The notes under the pieces are model-generated. The model was given only the letters and a program-made list of their open reading frames with translations. It made no database searches and was not told the origin of the DNA. Below, piece after piece: positions 54,801 to 57,897 of a stretch of DNA of 64,000 nt. This DNA is from Euptelea pleiosperma. Taxonomy: Eukaryota; Streptophyta; Magnoliopsida; Ranunculales; Eupteleaceae. The first letter of the stretch is position 1; every line of letters begins with the position of its first letter. The DNA lies in NCBI GenBank assembly GCA_035048495.1, contig CM068552.1, positions 17,298,753-17,362,752 on the forward strand, written 5' to 3'. The translations under genes were made by a program, and so were the position numbers.

Positions 54801-56256
54801 GAGCTTCTGAAATTCAGAATGACAAGATCAATCTCTCTTAATACTCTTTCTACCAAATTCATGGTAATCTTTCCCCTCTTATTGTGGTTTGTGATAATTG
54901 AGGGTTTCAAGGCAAAATAGAGAGGGTTTAGGTTTAGGGTACATATTGATTCAGCAACACACATAAAAGACTGAAAAGTCTTTTGTAATCAGGGTTGTTT
55001 TCTCCACTGCATCTTAAAAGATATGAATGCCCCTTAATTTATGAAGTTTCAACTTCTAATTTGATTAAAACTTGACTTATAATACTCTTAAACTTAAAAC
55101 AAACATTAGGAAGACCCTTCTAAGGACATTTTTACCCTGATTTAGAGATTACTCATAACACTAAAGCATGTAAAAATAAACAGGGTGTGAATAACTCATG
55201 AACGGTAACTGTGAAGAGTGTCTCCATATCAGACTTTTTTAGGTTGCCGTGTCCGACACCTCGTATCTGTGTTGGACACCAACACCCGTGTCAGTGTTGT
55301 TATTACATAGCTTCCAACATGTTTTCTTATGTAGATATTTGGCCAAAGGAAGTTATCCAGCAGACTTGGTTAGCGTTATTTCTGCTTTATTCAATAGGGA
55401 AATTCTATTTGCACCCTTTCTCTCTCTTTCTCCCTCTCCACCTCTCTCTCTCCACTTCTGTCTGTGTGTGTGTGTGTGTGTGTTTTAAGCCCCACGGTAG
55501 TGTAGTACCGTGGGGACTGTGTAGCCCACGGCACTGCACTACCGTGGGGCCTATTAAAAAATTTATACAGAGAGAGACAGAGAGGGAGAGGGAGAGGGAG
55601 AGAGAGGTGGAGAGGGAGAGATAGAGAGGTGGAGAGAGAGAGAGAGAGAGAGAGAGACAGATTTGGAGAGGGAGAAGTAGAGAGAGAGGTGGAGAGGGAG
55701 AGAGGTGAGAGAGAGAGAGAGGGGGGGAGGGAGAGACGAAGAGGGATGGGGGTGCTTTGAGTTTTTTTTTTTTTTTTTTCAATTTTTGGTCGAGGTGCTT
55801 TTGGAATTTCTGGGGTGCAAATGGAATTTCCCGCTTGAGACCGTGAATGAATGAAGGAGATGTTCTCTTATGTTACCTTCAACATAGTATTTGTCATATA
55901 TGCTTGGGTATTTATTAAGAAATGTACTCTTTGGTGCAACATATAATGCTCTACACTTTCTTAATTGTTCACAGGCAAAATCACCTGTCAGAACTTTAGA
56001 TGAACTTAATGTTTTTGAGGTAGTTTCAACTCCGTACTTTCCATCGAGAGTGGAGAGTGGACAAACTAATTCGCTGGAGCAAGATCCGCTTGCATTCTCC
56101 AGCACGCCAGGGTTTGAGCTGCCCGTTAATAATTCAATTTCCAATTATGAGAGAATCGGATGCTCCAGTGATATAGGTGGTCAAGAATTTGGACAACGGA
56201 GAAGACATCGTTGCTATGTGATAACAACACGGGCACGCGCTTTTCTTTACCACCAG
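11779..56256 (+). CDS. tRNA pseudouridine synthase, TruA family (8 exons, 3' end missing)
   Basis: TruA-family enzymes isomerise uridine to pseudouridine in the tRNA anticodon stem-loop region. The joined exons are 11779-12045, 14557-14613, 17177-17254, 27877-27930, 39693-39775, 51844-51943, 52020-52082 and 55975-56256. They give 328 uninterrupted codons, and every intron is GT-AG. Motifs appear in TruA order: [14 protein letters not shown] (about residues 64-77), [18 protein letters not shown] (about 105-122, catalytic Asp 109), [25 protein letters not shown] (about 162-186), [21 protein letters not shown], and [15 protein letters not shown] at the end of exon 8. Residues 1-58 are a Ser/Glu-rich tail without similarity. 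The expected final VR-L-VG segment and C-terminus, perhaps 50-60 residues, are not found. Introns 1-5 and 7 are filled with transposons. The family assignment is strong; the precise tRNA position modified is not shown. Confidence 0.93.
12200..12339. mobile_element. Mutator-type MITE GAGAA-1, copy 1
   Basis: Ends GAGAATTTTTTTGAAGCAGT and the complement ACTGCTTCAAAAATTTTCTC. Arms of about 45 bp include GTGGCCAATCACAT and ATGTGATTGGCCAC. A GAGAAATTTTTGAGGCAGCG start at 12170 suggests a second, nested left end. Same family as the copies at 12345 and 12626. Confidence 0.65.
12345..12475. mobile_element. Mutator-type MITE GAGAA-1, copy 2
   Basis: Left arm GCGAAGCAGTGGCCAATCGC, right arm GCGATGTGATTGGCCACTGC and then TTCACAAATTTC. 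It abuts copy 1, so its left terminus is blurred. It is non-coding. Confidence 0.6.
12585..13215. repeat. Larger inverted repeat split by a MITE (intron 1)
   Basis: Left arm about 12587-12895 (minus the MITE) and right arm about 13065-13212 are inverted complements, sharing ACTTACGGCCCAA, ATATGGACTTAAAA and TTTTGAGCAACTT type words. The middle (12960-13050) holds an FB1 arm. It is a non-autonomous fold-back element. Confidence 0.55.
12626..12775. mobile_element. Mutator-type MITE GAGAA-1, copy 3 with 9-bp target duplication
   Basis: A 150-bp element with GAGAAATTGTTTGAAGCA and TGCTTCAAAAAATTTCTC ends. It is flanked by TTCATTATT (12617-12625) and TTCATCATT (12776-12784). A 9-bp duplication is the Mutator superfamily hallmark. 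It sits inside the left arm of a larger inverted repeat (12585-13215), whose uninterrupted right arm shows the empty site. Confidence 0.75.
13354..14421. mobile_element. Outer hAT-like word-repeat MITE (tentative)
   Basis: The right end TTTTAAACCTTG matches the CAAGGTTTAAAA end of other MITEs here. The left end near CATTTTTAAAATG is degenerate. The interior has ATAACGGTAAC-type words near both ends. Possible target copies GCCCAGTG and GTCTAGTG match at 6 of 8. Boundaries are uncertain. It is interrupted by the element at 13723-14384. Confidence 0.35.
13723..14384. mobile_element. hAT-type MITE with GTTATAAC target duplication
   Basis: Ends CATAGTTGCTAGAAATG and (complement) CATAGTTATCGGGAAAC. 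Perfect 8-bp duplications GTTATAAC flank it at 13715-13722 and 14385-14392. The interior is rich in GGGAAACGG and GAAAAC words. It is 662 bp with no credible protein. Confidence 0.75.
14557..14613 (+). CDS. Exon 2 of the TruA-family pseudouridine synthase
   Basis: A 57-nt exon between acceptor ATGTAG and donor GTAAGC. It encodes [19 protein letters not shown], which continues GVLE of exon 1 in phase 0. It ends on the Arg-Thr just before the catalytic Asp. Confidence 0.88.
14840..16537 (+). pseudogene. Copia C5: truncated, broken reverse transcriptase/RNase H
   Basis: In intron 2, same strand as the gene. Ty1/copia motifs in order: [14 protein letters not shown] near 14968, [17 protein letters not shown] near 15126, [17 protein letters not shown] (about 15237-15282), [25 protein letters not shown] (about 15496), then RNase H words and a C-terminal end before a GAGGGGGAG polypurine tract. 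Gag, protease and integrase are missing. There are several stops and frame changes. A segment of about 140 bp is duplicated (15559-15704 and 15729-15870). Confidence 0.85.
16538..16747 (+). mobile_element. 3' LTR of copia C5
   Basis: It starts TGTTAGAGTTC after the polypurine tract GAGGGGGAG, holds a TATAAATATAAATA promoter-like stretch near 16648, and ends near TTTGCACA. The 5' LTR is absent, so the right edge is estimated. Confidence 0.6.
16748..18560. other. Intron sequence around exon 3, nothing recognised
   Basis: Apart from exon 3 (17177-17254) this stretch is AT-rich intron. No coding similarity, long inverted repeat or LTR was seen. Pyrimidine runs at 17735-17780 and an A/G-rich block at 17940-18025 are the only notable composition features. 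Confidence 0.4.
17177..17254 (+). CDS. Exon 3 of the TruA-family pseudouridine synthase (catalytic Asp)
   Basis: A 78-nt exon, acceptor ATGTAG, donor GTG|GTATTT. It encodes [18 protein letters not shown] and following residues to GEV. The first residue is the catalytic Asp of the family RTDAGVH motif. Phase 0 at both ends. Confidence 0.92.
18565..19180 (+). repeat. 39-bp minisatellite interrupted by a MITE
   Basis: About seven degenerate units of about 39 bp each contain GAGGAGTACTGTTCGGGCC and GAGACGATGTCTATGTGG. Units lie at about 18593-18729 and continue at 19052-19175 on the other side of the MITE at 18730-19044. Confidence 0.7.
18730..19044. mobile_element. hAT-type MITE CAAGGTTTAAA, copy 1
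   Basis: Ends CAAGGTTTAAAATTTCG and (complement) CATGGTTTAAAATTTTTG. Perfect 8-bp target duplications GTTGAGAC lie at 18722-18729 and 19045-19052. The interior is a swarm of GAAAC, GAAACATT and complementary words. It is 315 bp. A second copy is at 46534-46937. Confidence 0.85.
19181..20034. other. Intron 3 stretch, nothing recognised
   Basis: No domain, LTR or inverted repeat was identified. The last part may be diverged 5' sequence of the RTE LINE that becomes recognisable at about 20035. Confidence 0.3.
20035..20273 (+). pseudogene. RTE-type LINE reverse transcriptase, 5' portion
   Basis: Reads [10 protein letters not shown], stop, [35 protein letters not shown], then after a frame change [13 protein letters not shown]. 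This matches the palm region of plant RTE-type reverse transcriptases. The frame continues exactly at 26245, after the inserted copia C1 and its 5-bp target duplication, with LCCMLFVDY. Confidence 0.8.
20274..20355 (+). mobile_element. 5' LTR of copia C1, internally deleted
   Basis: 82 bp. Its left part (to TTTTATGTAA) and right part (from CCCTAACCCTAATC) match the two ends of the 186-bp 3' LTR. About 104 bp between them, including the leader and promoter-like AT stretch, is missing. Confidence 0.8.
20356..20367 (+). other. Primer-binding site of copia C1
   Basis: TGGTATCAGAGC directly follows the 5' LTR and is complementary to the 3' end of plant initiator tRNA-Met, the usual copia primer. 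Confidence 0.85.
21214..26051 (+). pseudogene. Copia C1 gag-pol, broken
   Basis: Gag starts at ATG 21214 (MENQPPPPD), is split by the MITE at 21241-21756, then resumes in frame with [20 protein letters not shown] zinc knuckle [14 protein letters not shown] lies at about 22597-22638, protease IDSGAS at about 22911, and GAG-pre-integrase CETCELSKH near 23400. Integrase has VDDHTRC, DQGGEY and QNGVVERK. Reverse transcriptase follows ([29 protein letters not shown]), then RNase H with [14 protein letters not shown]. There are many stops and frame changes. At about 25148 a deletion of about 40 bp removes the second Asp of the YVDD catalytic motif. Inactive. Confidence 0.9.
21241..21756. mobile_element. 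hAT-type MITE TAGGGCTGTCAA inside copia C1 gag
   Basis: Ends TAGGGCTGTCAACGAATA and (complement) TAGGGCTGTCAATGGATA. Flanking 8-bp copies CTCCAGAT (21233-21240) and CTCCGGAT (21757-21764) differ by one base. The interior has ATCCGAAT and ATTCGGAT words at both ends around an AT-rich core. It is 516 bp. Confidence 0.85.
26059..26244 (+). mobile_element. 3' LTR of copia C1
   Basis: 186 bp after polypurine tract GAGGGGGAG. It starts TGTTATCAGATATG and ends CTAATTCAACT, followed by target copy GTCCT. TTTATATAAACAAG near 26158 is a likely TATA region. Confidence 0.85.
26245..26810 (+). pseudogene. RTE-type LINE reverse transcriptase, 3' portion
   Basis: Continues the frame of 20035-20273 with LCCMLFVDY (FADD box degenerated). 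[34 protein letters not shown] words, the VLYGAECW-like region, KKQHVVE and [12 protein letters not shown] follow. There are several stops. The order matches the thumb and C-terminal part of plant RTE LINEs. Confidence 0.8.
26811..28368. other. Intron sequence around exon 4, nothing recognised
   Basis: Contains exon 4 (27877-27930) only. A short inverted repeat CGAACCCGA...TCGGGTTCG lies at about 26833-26871. No transposon domain or LTR was seen in the rest. Confidence 0.4.
27877..27930 (+). CDS. Exon 4 of the TruA-family pseudouridine synthase
   Basis: A 54-nt exon encoding [18 protein letters not shown], between acceptor ATGCAG and donor CAG|GTGTGG. It lies between introns of 10.6 and 11.8 kb. 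It corresponds to the segment in which TruA proteins describe the sugar-like 'V..A.N..L' helix after the active-site strand. Confidence 0.88.
28369..28620 (-). mobile_element. 3' end of an L1-type LINE (antisense)
   Basis: A poly-T run (28369-28377) followed by GATCGATAACAAGGATAC resembles, on the complement, a LINE 3' tail. The layout is like the poly-T plus TTTGATAAGTG at 57772 that ends LINE B. There is no coding part. Right edge estimated. Confidence 0.4.
28621..29699. other. Intron 4 stretch, nothing recognised
   Basis: No domain, LTR or long inverted repeat was recognised on either strand. Short ORFs at 28791-29198 (-) and 29144-29341 (+) show no family motif. Confidence 0.3.
29700..30530 (+). 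repeat. Possible gypsy-type LTR fragment
   Basis: GC-richer than its surroundings. It has a good TATA box (TCTATAAAAGG, 30396-30406) followed about 50 bp later by CT-rich leader-like sequence, as in Ty3/gypsy LTRs. No paired LTR or primer site was seen, so the call is weak. Confidence 0.25.
30535..30868 (-). repeat. Inverted copy of the TRIM/copia chimeric junction
   Basis: The complement reads a TRIM-like unit (GGTATACATAGTTGTTTCGCC, with TCAGAGCCTTAAGGCCTGGG) fused at about 30632 to copia GAG-pre-integrase sequence ([20 protein letters not shown]). The same fusion occurs on the + strand at 34306-34311, so the two are inverted duplicates. Confidence 0.65.
30869..31948 (+). mobile_element. 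Gypsy G1: short internally deleted derivative
   Basis: 5' LTR 30869-31231 (left edge truncated), primer site TTGATATCAGAG at 31232, internal region of only 356 bp, and 3' LTR 31588-31948 starting TGTTGAGACCCC. Inside is the first part of gag fused to its zinc-knuckle region ([16 protein letters not shown], second Cys changed to Tyr). It is a non-autonomous deletion copy of the same family as G2. Confidence 0.75.
31949..32105 (+). repeat. TRIM-like unit, single copy
   Basis: It carries TTCAAGTCTCC, GGAGTGTATTC, GGTATACACAGTTGTTTCGCC and GGGGTAAATGGTTGTTCAACA, the same order as one unit of the tandem array at 33807-34310. It sits exactly between G1 and G2. Confidence 0.6.
32106..33806 (-). mobile_element. 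Gypsy G2 (antisense), gag only
   Basis: 3' LTR 32106-32442 (its start, TGTTGAGACCCC, reads on the complement from 32442). 5' LTR 33591-33806 is truncated at the TRIM junction. The complement of 33578-33590 gives primer site TTGGTATCAGAG. It is opposite in direction to G1. No protease or pol is present. Confidence 0.75.
32459..33380 (-). pseudogene. Gypsy G2 gag, one stop
   Basis: A Ty3/gypsy gag: [20 protein letters not shown], then after a stop near 33136 [15 protein letters not shown] and [11 protein letters not shown]. The zinc knuckle [14 protein letters not shown] (about 32630-32671) follows. It acts as the capsid protein in family members. This copy ends after the knuckle, joining the 3' LTR. 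Confidence 0.8.
33807..34310 (+). repeat. TRIM-like tandem array
   Basis: Units of about 186 bp repeat almost three times. Each has a short LTR-like part of about 90 bp (TGTTGTGTGGGCCCGATGACC to GTTCAACA), then TGGTATCAGAGCC, a tRNA-iMet primer site (33953 and 34138). A spacer of about 97 bp holding GGGTTCAAGTCTCC follows. There is no coding capacity. The layout LTR-internal-LTR-internal is that of tandem TRIM elements. The last unit is cut by copia C2. Confidence 0.65.
34311..37160 (+). pseudogene. Copia C2: pol remnant from GAG-pre-integrase to RNase H
   Basis: In intron 4, sense. It starts abruptly inside GAG-pre-integrase ([20 protein letters not shown]). Integrase ([19 protein letters not shown]), reverse transcriptase ([31 protein letters not shown]) and RNase H ([10 protein letters not shown]) follow. 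The catalytic box reads VSVDDII, with Ser in place of Tyr. Many stops and frame changes. Gag and protease are lost at the chimeric TRIM junction. Same family as C1, C3 and C4. Confidence 0.85.
37161..37361 (+). mobile_element. 3' LTR of copia C2
   Basis: 201 bp. It starts TGTTGTCAGGGTGC after GAGGGGGAA, has TTATATAAATAAG near 37235, and ends CTACTCAACT, like the ends of C1 and C3. Confidence 0.8.
37362..38329. other. Intron 4 stretch, unclassified, GC-richer
   Basis: About 37362-38100 is GC-richer than typical intron and contains AACACGTTGAGAACGTGTT and a 36-bp-scale set of CGACAC/GTGTCG words. It may be fragmentary retrotransposon sequence, but no domain was recognised. Confidence 0.3.
38330..38513. 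mobile_element. Partial hAT-type MITE (57021 family)
   Basis: It shares TATGGTTTGATG, ATATTTCCATCATTTCC, TTATTTCCACACTG and CATTTCCGGGCTG with the right half of the MITE at 57021-57558. Only this half is present and no target duplication is seen. Confidence 0.6.
38514..40268. other. Intron sequence around exon 5 with TA microsatellite
   Basis: Holds exon 5 (39693-39775) and a pure TA microsatellite at about 39856-39886. Nothing else was recognised. Short ORFs at 39895-40116 lie in T-rich intron. Confidence 0.4.
39693..39775 (+). CDS. Exon 5 of the TruA-family pseudouridine synthase
   Basis: An 83-nt exon after acceptor TGACAG, encoding [18 protein letters not shown] then HARYKARER and the first two bases of a Thr codon. 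The donor is AC|GTGGGT, the only phase-2 intron. DFHAR matches the DFHAR of bacterial TruA exactly. Confidence 0.92.
40269..42045 (-). mobile_element. Solo Ty3/gypsy LTR with 5-bp target duplication
   Basis: On the complement it starts TGTAATACCCTGAAC at 42045 and ends CCAAGGCGTGACA at 40269, 1777 bp. Perfect 5-bp copies CTTAG flank it at 40264-40268 and 42046-42050. No internal region is present. It is probably the product of LTR-LTR recombination, in intron 5, antisense to the gene. Confidence 0.8.
42051..42363. other. Intron 5 stretch with repeated ACTGTTCA words
   Basis: Contains several (T)ACT(G)TTCA(T/C) words (for example GCACTGTTCATGG, TACTATTCATGG, TACTGTTCAC). No gene or transposon end other than the neighbouring LTRs. 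Confidence 0.35.
42364..42570 (-). mobile_element. 3' LTR of copia C3
   Basis: On the complement it starts TGTTATCAGACACG at 42570 after polypurine tract GAGGGGGAG and ends TTTCAACT at 42364. It is 207 bp and shares start, end and CCCTAACCCTAA word with the C1 LTR. Confidence 0.8.
42574..44377 (-). pseudogene. Copia C3 (antisense): reverse transcriptase to RNase H
   Basis: Best-preserved copia RT/RNase H of the window. On the complement it reads [70 protein letters not shown] (catalytic YVDD intact), [13 protein letters not shown] and [14 protein letters not shown]. It has at least three frame breaks. Gag, protease and integrase are missing. Its 5' edge at about 44377 is fused directly to LINE A reverse transcriptase. 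Confidence 0.85.
44378..46372 (-). pseudogene. LINE A (L1-type, antisense) ORF2: endonuclease and partial RT
   Basis: On the complement it starts with an endonuclease segment ([30 protein letters not shown]). The middle linker follows ([26 protein letters not shown]), then the reverse transcriptase start ([43 protein letters not shown]). There it stops at the junction with copia C3, before the FADD box. A C-homopolymer/CA repeat replaces the GDFN region of the endonuclease. Several frame breaks. Inactive. Confidence 0.85.
45858..45898. repeat. Poly-C tract with CA microsatellite
   Basis: An uninterrupted run of about 27 C followed by ACACACACAC. It lies within the endonuclease region of LINE A. 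Confidence 0.9.
46373..47344 (-). pseudogene. LINE A ORF1 C-terminal remnant, split by a MITE
   Basis: Complement reads [15 protein letters not shown] and [16 protein letters not shown]. This resembles the inter-ORF region of LINE B (VGLSFEGHEEEVKSLLLSI near 61880). It is split by the MITE at 46534-46937 and cut at 47344 by copia C4. Confidence 0.55.
46534..46937. mobile_element. hAT-type MITE CAAGGTTTAAA, copy 2
   Basis: Starts CAAGGTTTAAAATTTCG and ends with the complement AATTTTAAACCGTG. Flanks CTTGTGAC (46526-46533) and CATGTGAC (46938-46945) match at 7 of 8. The interior consists of GAAACATT and AATGTTTC words, and a block of about 60 bp near 46680-46790 is tandemly repeated. It is 404 bp. 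Confidence 0.8.
47345..50180 (+). pseudogene. Copia C4: gag, protease and integrase remnant
   Basis: In intron 5, sense. A first piece (47345-47562) is post-zinc-knuckle gag sequence ([16 protein letters not shown]). From about 47563 gag restarts further upstream in the family order (WQ-LDYY, then [15 protein letters not shown] and [19 protein letters not shown] after the MITE). The knuckle start CDYCGKL (48858), protease [11 protein letters not shown] (about 49157), [18 protein letters not shown] and QNGVAERK follow. It ends near [11 protein letters not shown] at 50180. The RT half is absent. Many stops. Confidence 0.8.
47598..48517. mobile_element. AT-cored MITE with GGCTRCGTTTG ends (PIF/Harbinger-like)
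   Basis: Ends GGCTACGTTTG and (complement) GGCTGCGTTTG. It interrupts copia C4 gag. Subterminal regions on both sides carry TGTGCGC, GCGCACA and GCGCGCA words. The core (about 47865-48260) is almost pure A/T. It is 920 bp. Flanking TTT and TTA may be a mutated 3-bp TTA duplication; this is not decisive. Confidence 0.6.
50181..50382. other. Intron 5 stretch after copia C4, nothing recognised
   Basis: Copia similarity stops at about 50180. The following 200 bp is AT-rich and shows no domain. Confidence 0.3.
50383..50866. mobile_element. hAT-type MITE with AATTCGG word array
   Basis: Ends CAAGGTTCTAAACTTTG and (complement) CATGGTTTTAAAATTCG. Flanks TTGACGAG (50375-50382) and TCGACGAG (50867-50874) match at 7 of 8. 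The interior is a swarm of GAATTAATTCGG and TTCGAATT words. It is 484 bp. Confidence 0.75.
50875..51354. other. Intron 5 stretch, mostly unclassified
   Basis: The right part (about 51200-51354) is probably the untranslated leader of the antisense copia whose LTR follows. The rest has no recognised feature. Confidence 0.3.
51355..51560 (-). mobile_element. Small antisense copia LTR with primer-binding site
   Basis: The complement of 51356-51368 reads TTGGTATTAGGGC, a degenerate TGGTATCAGAGC primer site. Upstream on the complement is an LTR-like stretch with TATAAATAAG (near 51463-51475), a CT-rich leader and AGGGTTAAC. The outer LTR edge is estimated. Only the LTR and leader remain. Confidence 0.4.
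51844..51943 (+). CDS. Exon 6 of the TruA-family pseudouridine synthase
   Basis: A 100-nt exon after acceptor CTGTAG. The first G completes the split Thr codon, then [17 protein letters not shown] and [15 protein letters not shown] follow. The RTYFYR segment aligns with the R-Y-R-Y motif of TruA, which carries the conserved active-site Tyr. Donor CAG|GTTGGT. Confidence 0.92.
52020..52082 (+). CDS. Exon 7 of the TruA-family pseudouridine synthase
   Basis: A 63-nt exon encoding [21 protein letters not shown], matching the L-G-x-HDFxSFRA motif of the family. The acceptor is AAGCAG, 76 bp after exon 6, and the donor is CAG|GTTTTT. Confidence 0.93.
52608..52893. mobile_element. hAT-type MITE with TCTCGTTCTG words
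   Basis: Ends CATAATTCAAAATCTCG and (complement) CATGGTTTAAATATCG. Flanks GTCATGAT (52600-52607) and GTTATGAT (52894-52901) match at 7 of 8. Words TCTCGTTCTGTC occur near both ends. It is 286 bp, in intron 7. Confidence 0.7.
52925..54160 (+). pseudogene. LINE ORF1-like remnant in intron 7
   Basis: Broken frames give [16 protein letters not shown] and [17 protein letters not shown] (about 53095-53215). The pattern IAE-x3-NGRG followed by a G-W motif also occurs in ORF1 of LINE B (FIAEGRKNGRGKF, FPEGSKRTGW). Further on, [13 protein letters not shown] and [11 protein letters not shown] appear. There are many stops. Assignment as LINE ORF1 rests on this shared motif only. Confidence 0.35.
54161..55397. 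other. Intron 7 stretch, nothing recognised
   Basis: ORFs at 54091-54306 and 54593-54841 show no known motif. No LTR, primer site or long inverted repeat was seen. Confidence 0.3.
55398..55831. mobile_element. GA-rich inverted-repeat element with GGGAAATTC ends
   Basis: Ends GGGAAATTCTATTTGCACCC and GGGGTGCAAATGGAATTTCC plus C. The middle has a CCCCACGGTAGTG/CACTACCGTGGGG hairpin (about 55489-55548), a TG repeat (55462-55482) and long GA/GAGG tracts. It is non-coding. Target duplication not resolved. It resembles the small fold-back at 6058-6341 in build. Confidence 0.6.
55975..56256 (+). CDS. Exon 8 of the TruA-family pseudouridine synthase
   Basis: A 282-nt exon after acceptor TCACAG. It encodes [16 protein letters not shown], a variable Ser-rich insert of about 55 residues, then [20 protein letters not shown], the strand carrying the conserved A-F-x-(Y/H)-HQ motif. 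Donor CAG|GTTAGT. The next exon should begin with Val-Arg and was not found before 64000. Confidence 0.92.
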
Positions 56257-57020
56257 GTTAGTTTTGGGCTCTTTCCAGCACTATTTCATTTGTCTATGAT
56301 TGTTTTCTTCAATCTATGATAGTTAATGAGGAGCTATTTCATTTAGTTAAGCATTTTAGATACTTTTAGACTATGTTGCATTGATACGGATATGGGTGTC
56401 GGAGTCCAACATGGATGTGGAGTGTCTGATTCGGTGAATCTTAAAAAATAAGATTTGGGGACTCAACATCATGTTTTAAATAGTGAAACAAAGTAATTGT
56501 TTTTTGATGTAATAAAAAGTATAATAGTGGATAATGTGATAGGATATCTTATGATTTGTTTCATATACTTGTAGACATGAGAGTACATATATGATATATG
56601 TTTGTGAAAACTTTAATCCTAATAGGTAGAGCTCATAACCTATGCCAAATGTCAGTTTGTATCTTGCAAGAAAGGAAAGAAAAAATAAGGCAATTTGGAA
56701 ATGTCGCACCAAATTTTGTGTTATGTCGGACTTCGAAATGTGTCCAACACGGGTACCTCGCCTGTTTAGAGGAATCCATGCAACATAGCTTTTAGATAAG
56801 TATCACTTTCTTGACGTTAAAACTGTTGAGATTGTTGGTTTTCTCTCATATAAGATACTGAAGGCCTTGGATACTTTTTCAGTGTTCTTTTGATTATATC
56901 CTGTGTTATCTTGTGGTTTGGATGTCTGCTTTAATGTCAAAGGTCTTTTATCTGATGCATTCTCGGCCTTCTTGCATCAGTAACTAAATACATGATACCA
57001 GGATGAATCATTACTATTAC
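56257..57020. other. Sequence after exon 8, no further exon seen
   Basis: Starts with the exon 8 donor GTTAGT. It was read for a following exon starting with the family VR-L-VG segment; none was found. No transposon was recognised. Confidence 0.4.
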
Positions 57021-57558
57021 CAAGGAAATAAATTTCCCGAAATTAACGAAATATTTCGCGAAATATTTCCATTTTCTAGGTTACCGACAGGAAAGAATAC
57101 ATACACGAAATGTTTCCATACGTGTCGAAATATTTCGTGTTAACAGTAAATTTCGGTCAATTGACGGTGTAAATATGTATTCGACATCAATAGAAACATT
57201 TCGATCGAAGGTAGGAAATGTCCCATTTGAGCACCACAAATCTCATATTTGATCATTTAACCCCTTTCCATATATATATATATAGAAGACCAATCCATTA
57301 TAGACCGCTATGGTTATTCATTTCCACACTACATATGGTTGTATATTATGGTTTGATAGTTTATGAGTGTTTTTAGGGTTGTTTTTATCATTTCCCATAC
57401 TTTCCAGAAACATTTCTATAATATTTCCATCATTTCCGCATTATTTCCATCATTTCAACGAAAATGTATTATTTCCACACTGGTCGAAATATTTCCACGA
57501 AATATTTCCATTTCCGGGCTGGTCGAAATAAACCTCGAAACCGAAATTTATTTCCTTG
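57021..57558. mobile_element. hAT-type MITE CAAGGAAATAAATTTC
   Basis: Ends CAAGGAAATAAATTTCCCG and (complement) CAAGGAAATAAATTTCGG. Perfect 8-bp duplications ACTATTAC lie at 57013-57020 and 57559-57566. The interior is made of GAAATATTTCC and CATTTCC words. It is 538 bp. A partial relative is at 38330-38513. Confidence 0.85.
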
Positions 57559-57897
57559 ACTATTACTGTTCTTGTTCAAGATTAGTCACATTCTCCATTG
57601 GCATAGCAAAATTTGCATACATGCATACACACATGTCTAGGTGGCATATGTTTGATGCACATGAAGTTTCCTATGCTTGAAATCAAGATCAAATGCTCTC
57701 TGGGTCATATATTTTGAAGTTGTTCTTCGGTAAAAACCATTTTTCTCTGTAATTTTGTGTTTGTTTTATACTTTTTTTTTTTTGATAAGTGAAAATTATA
57801 TTAAAAGGCCGAAGCCAAAAGAAACAACCTACCCGGGAGAGGCAGGTCGAGATGACCTACACAAAGCCCCGGCTAGACCACAAAACAAACAAAACCC

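Noticed and set aside
54593..54841. 82-codon open frame with charged residues
   Set aside because: No recognised motif; inside intron 7 in repeat-derived surroundings. Not strong enough to report as a gene.
56257..57771. Search for exon 9 of the pseudouridine synthase
   Set aside because: No AG acceptor followed by a Val-Arg-Leu-(L/M)-Val-Gly-like segment in any frame was found by eye.
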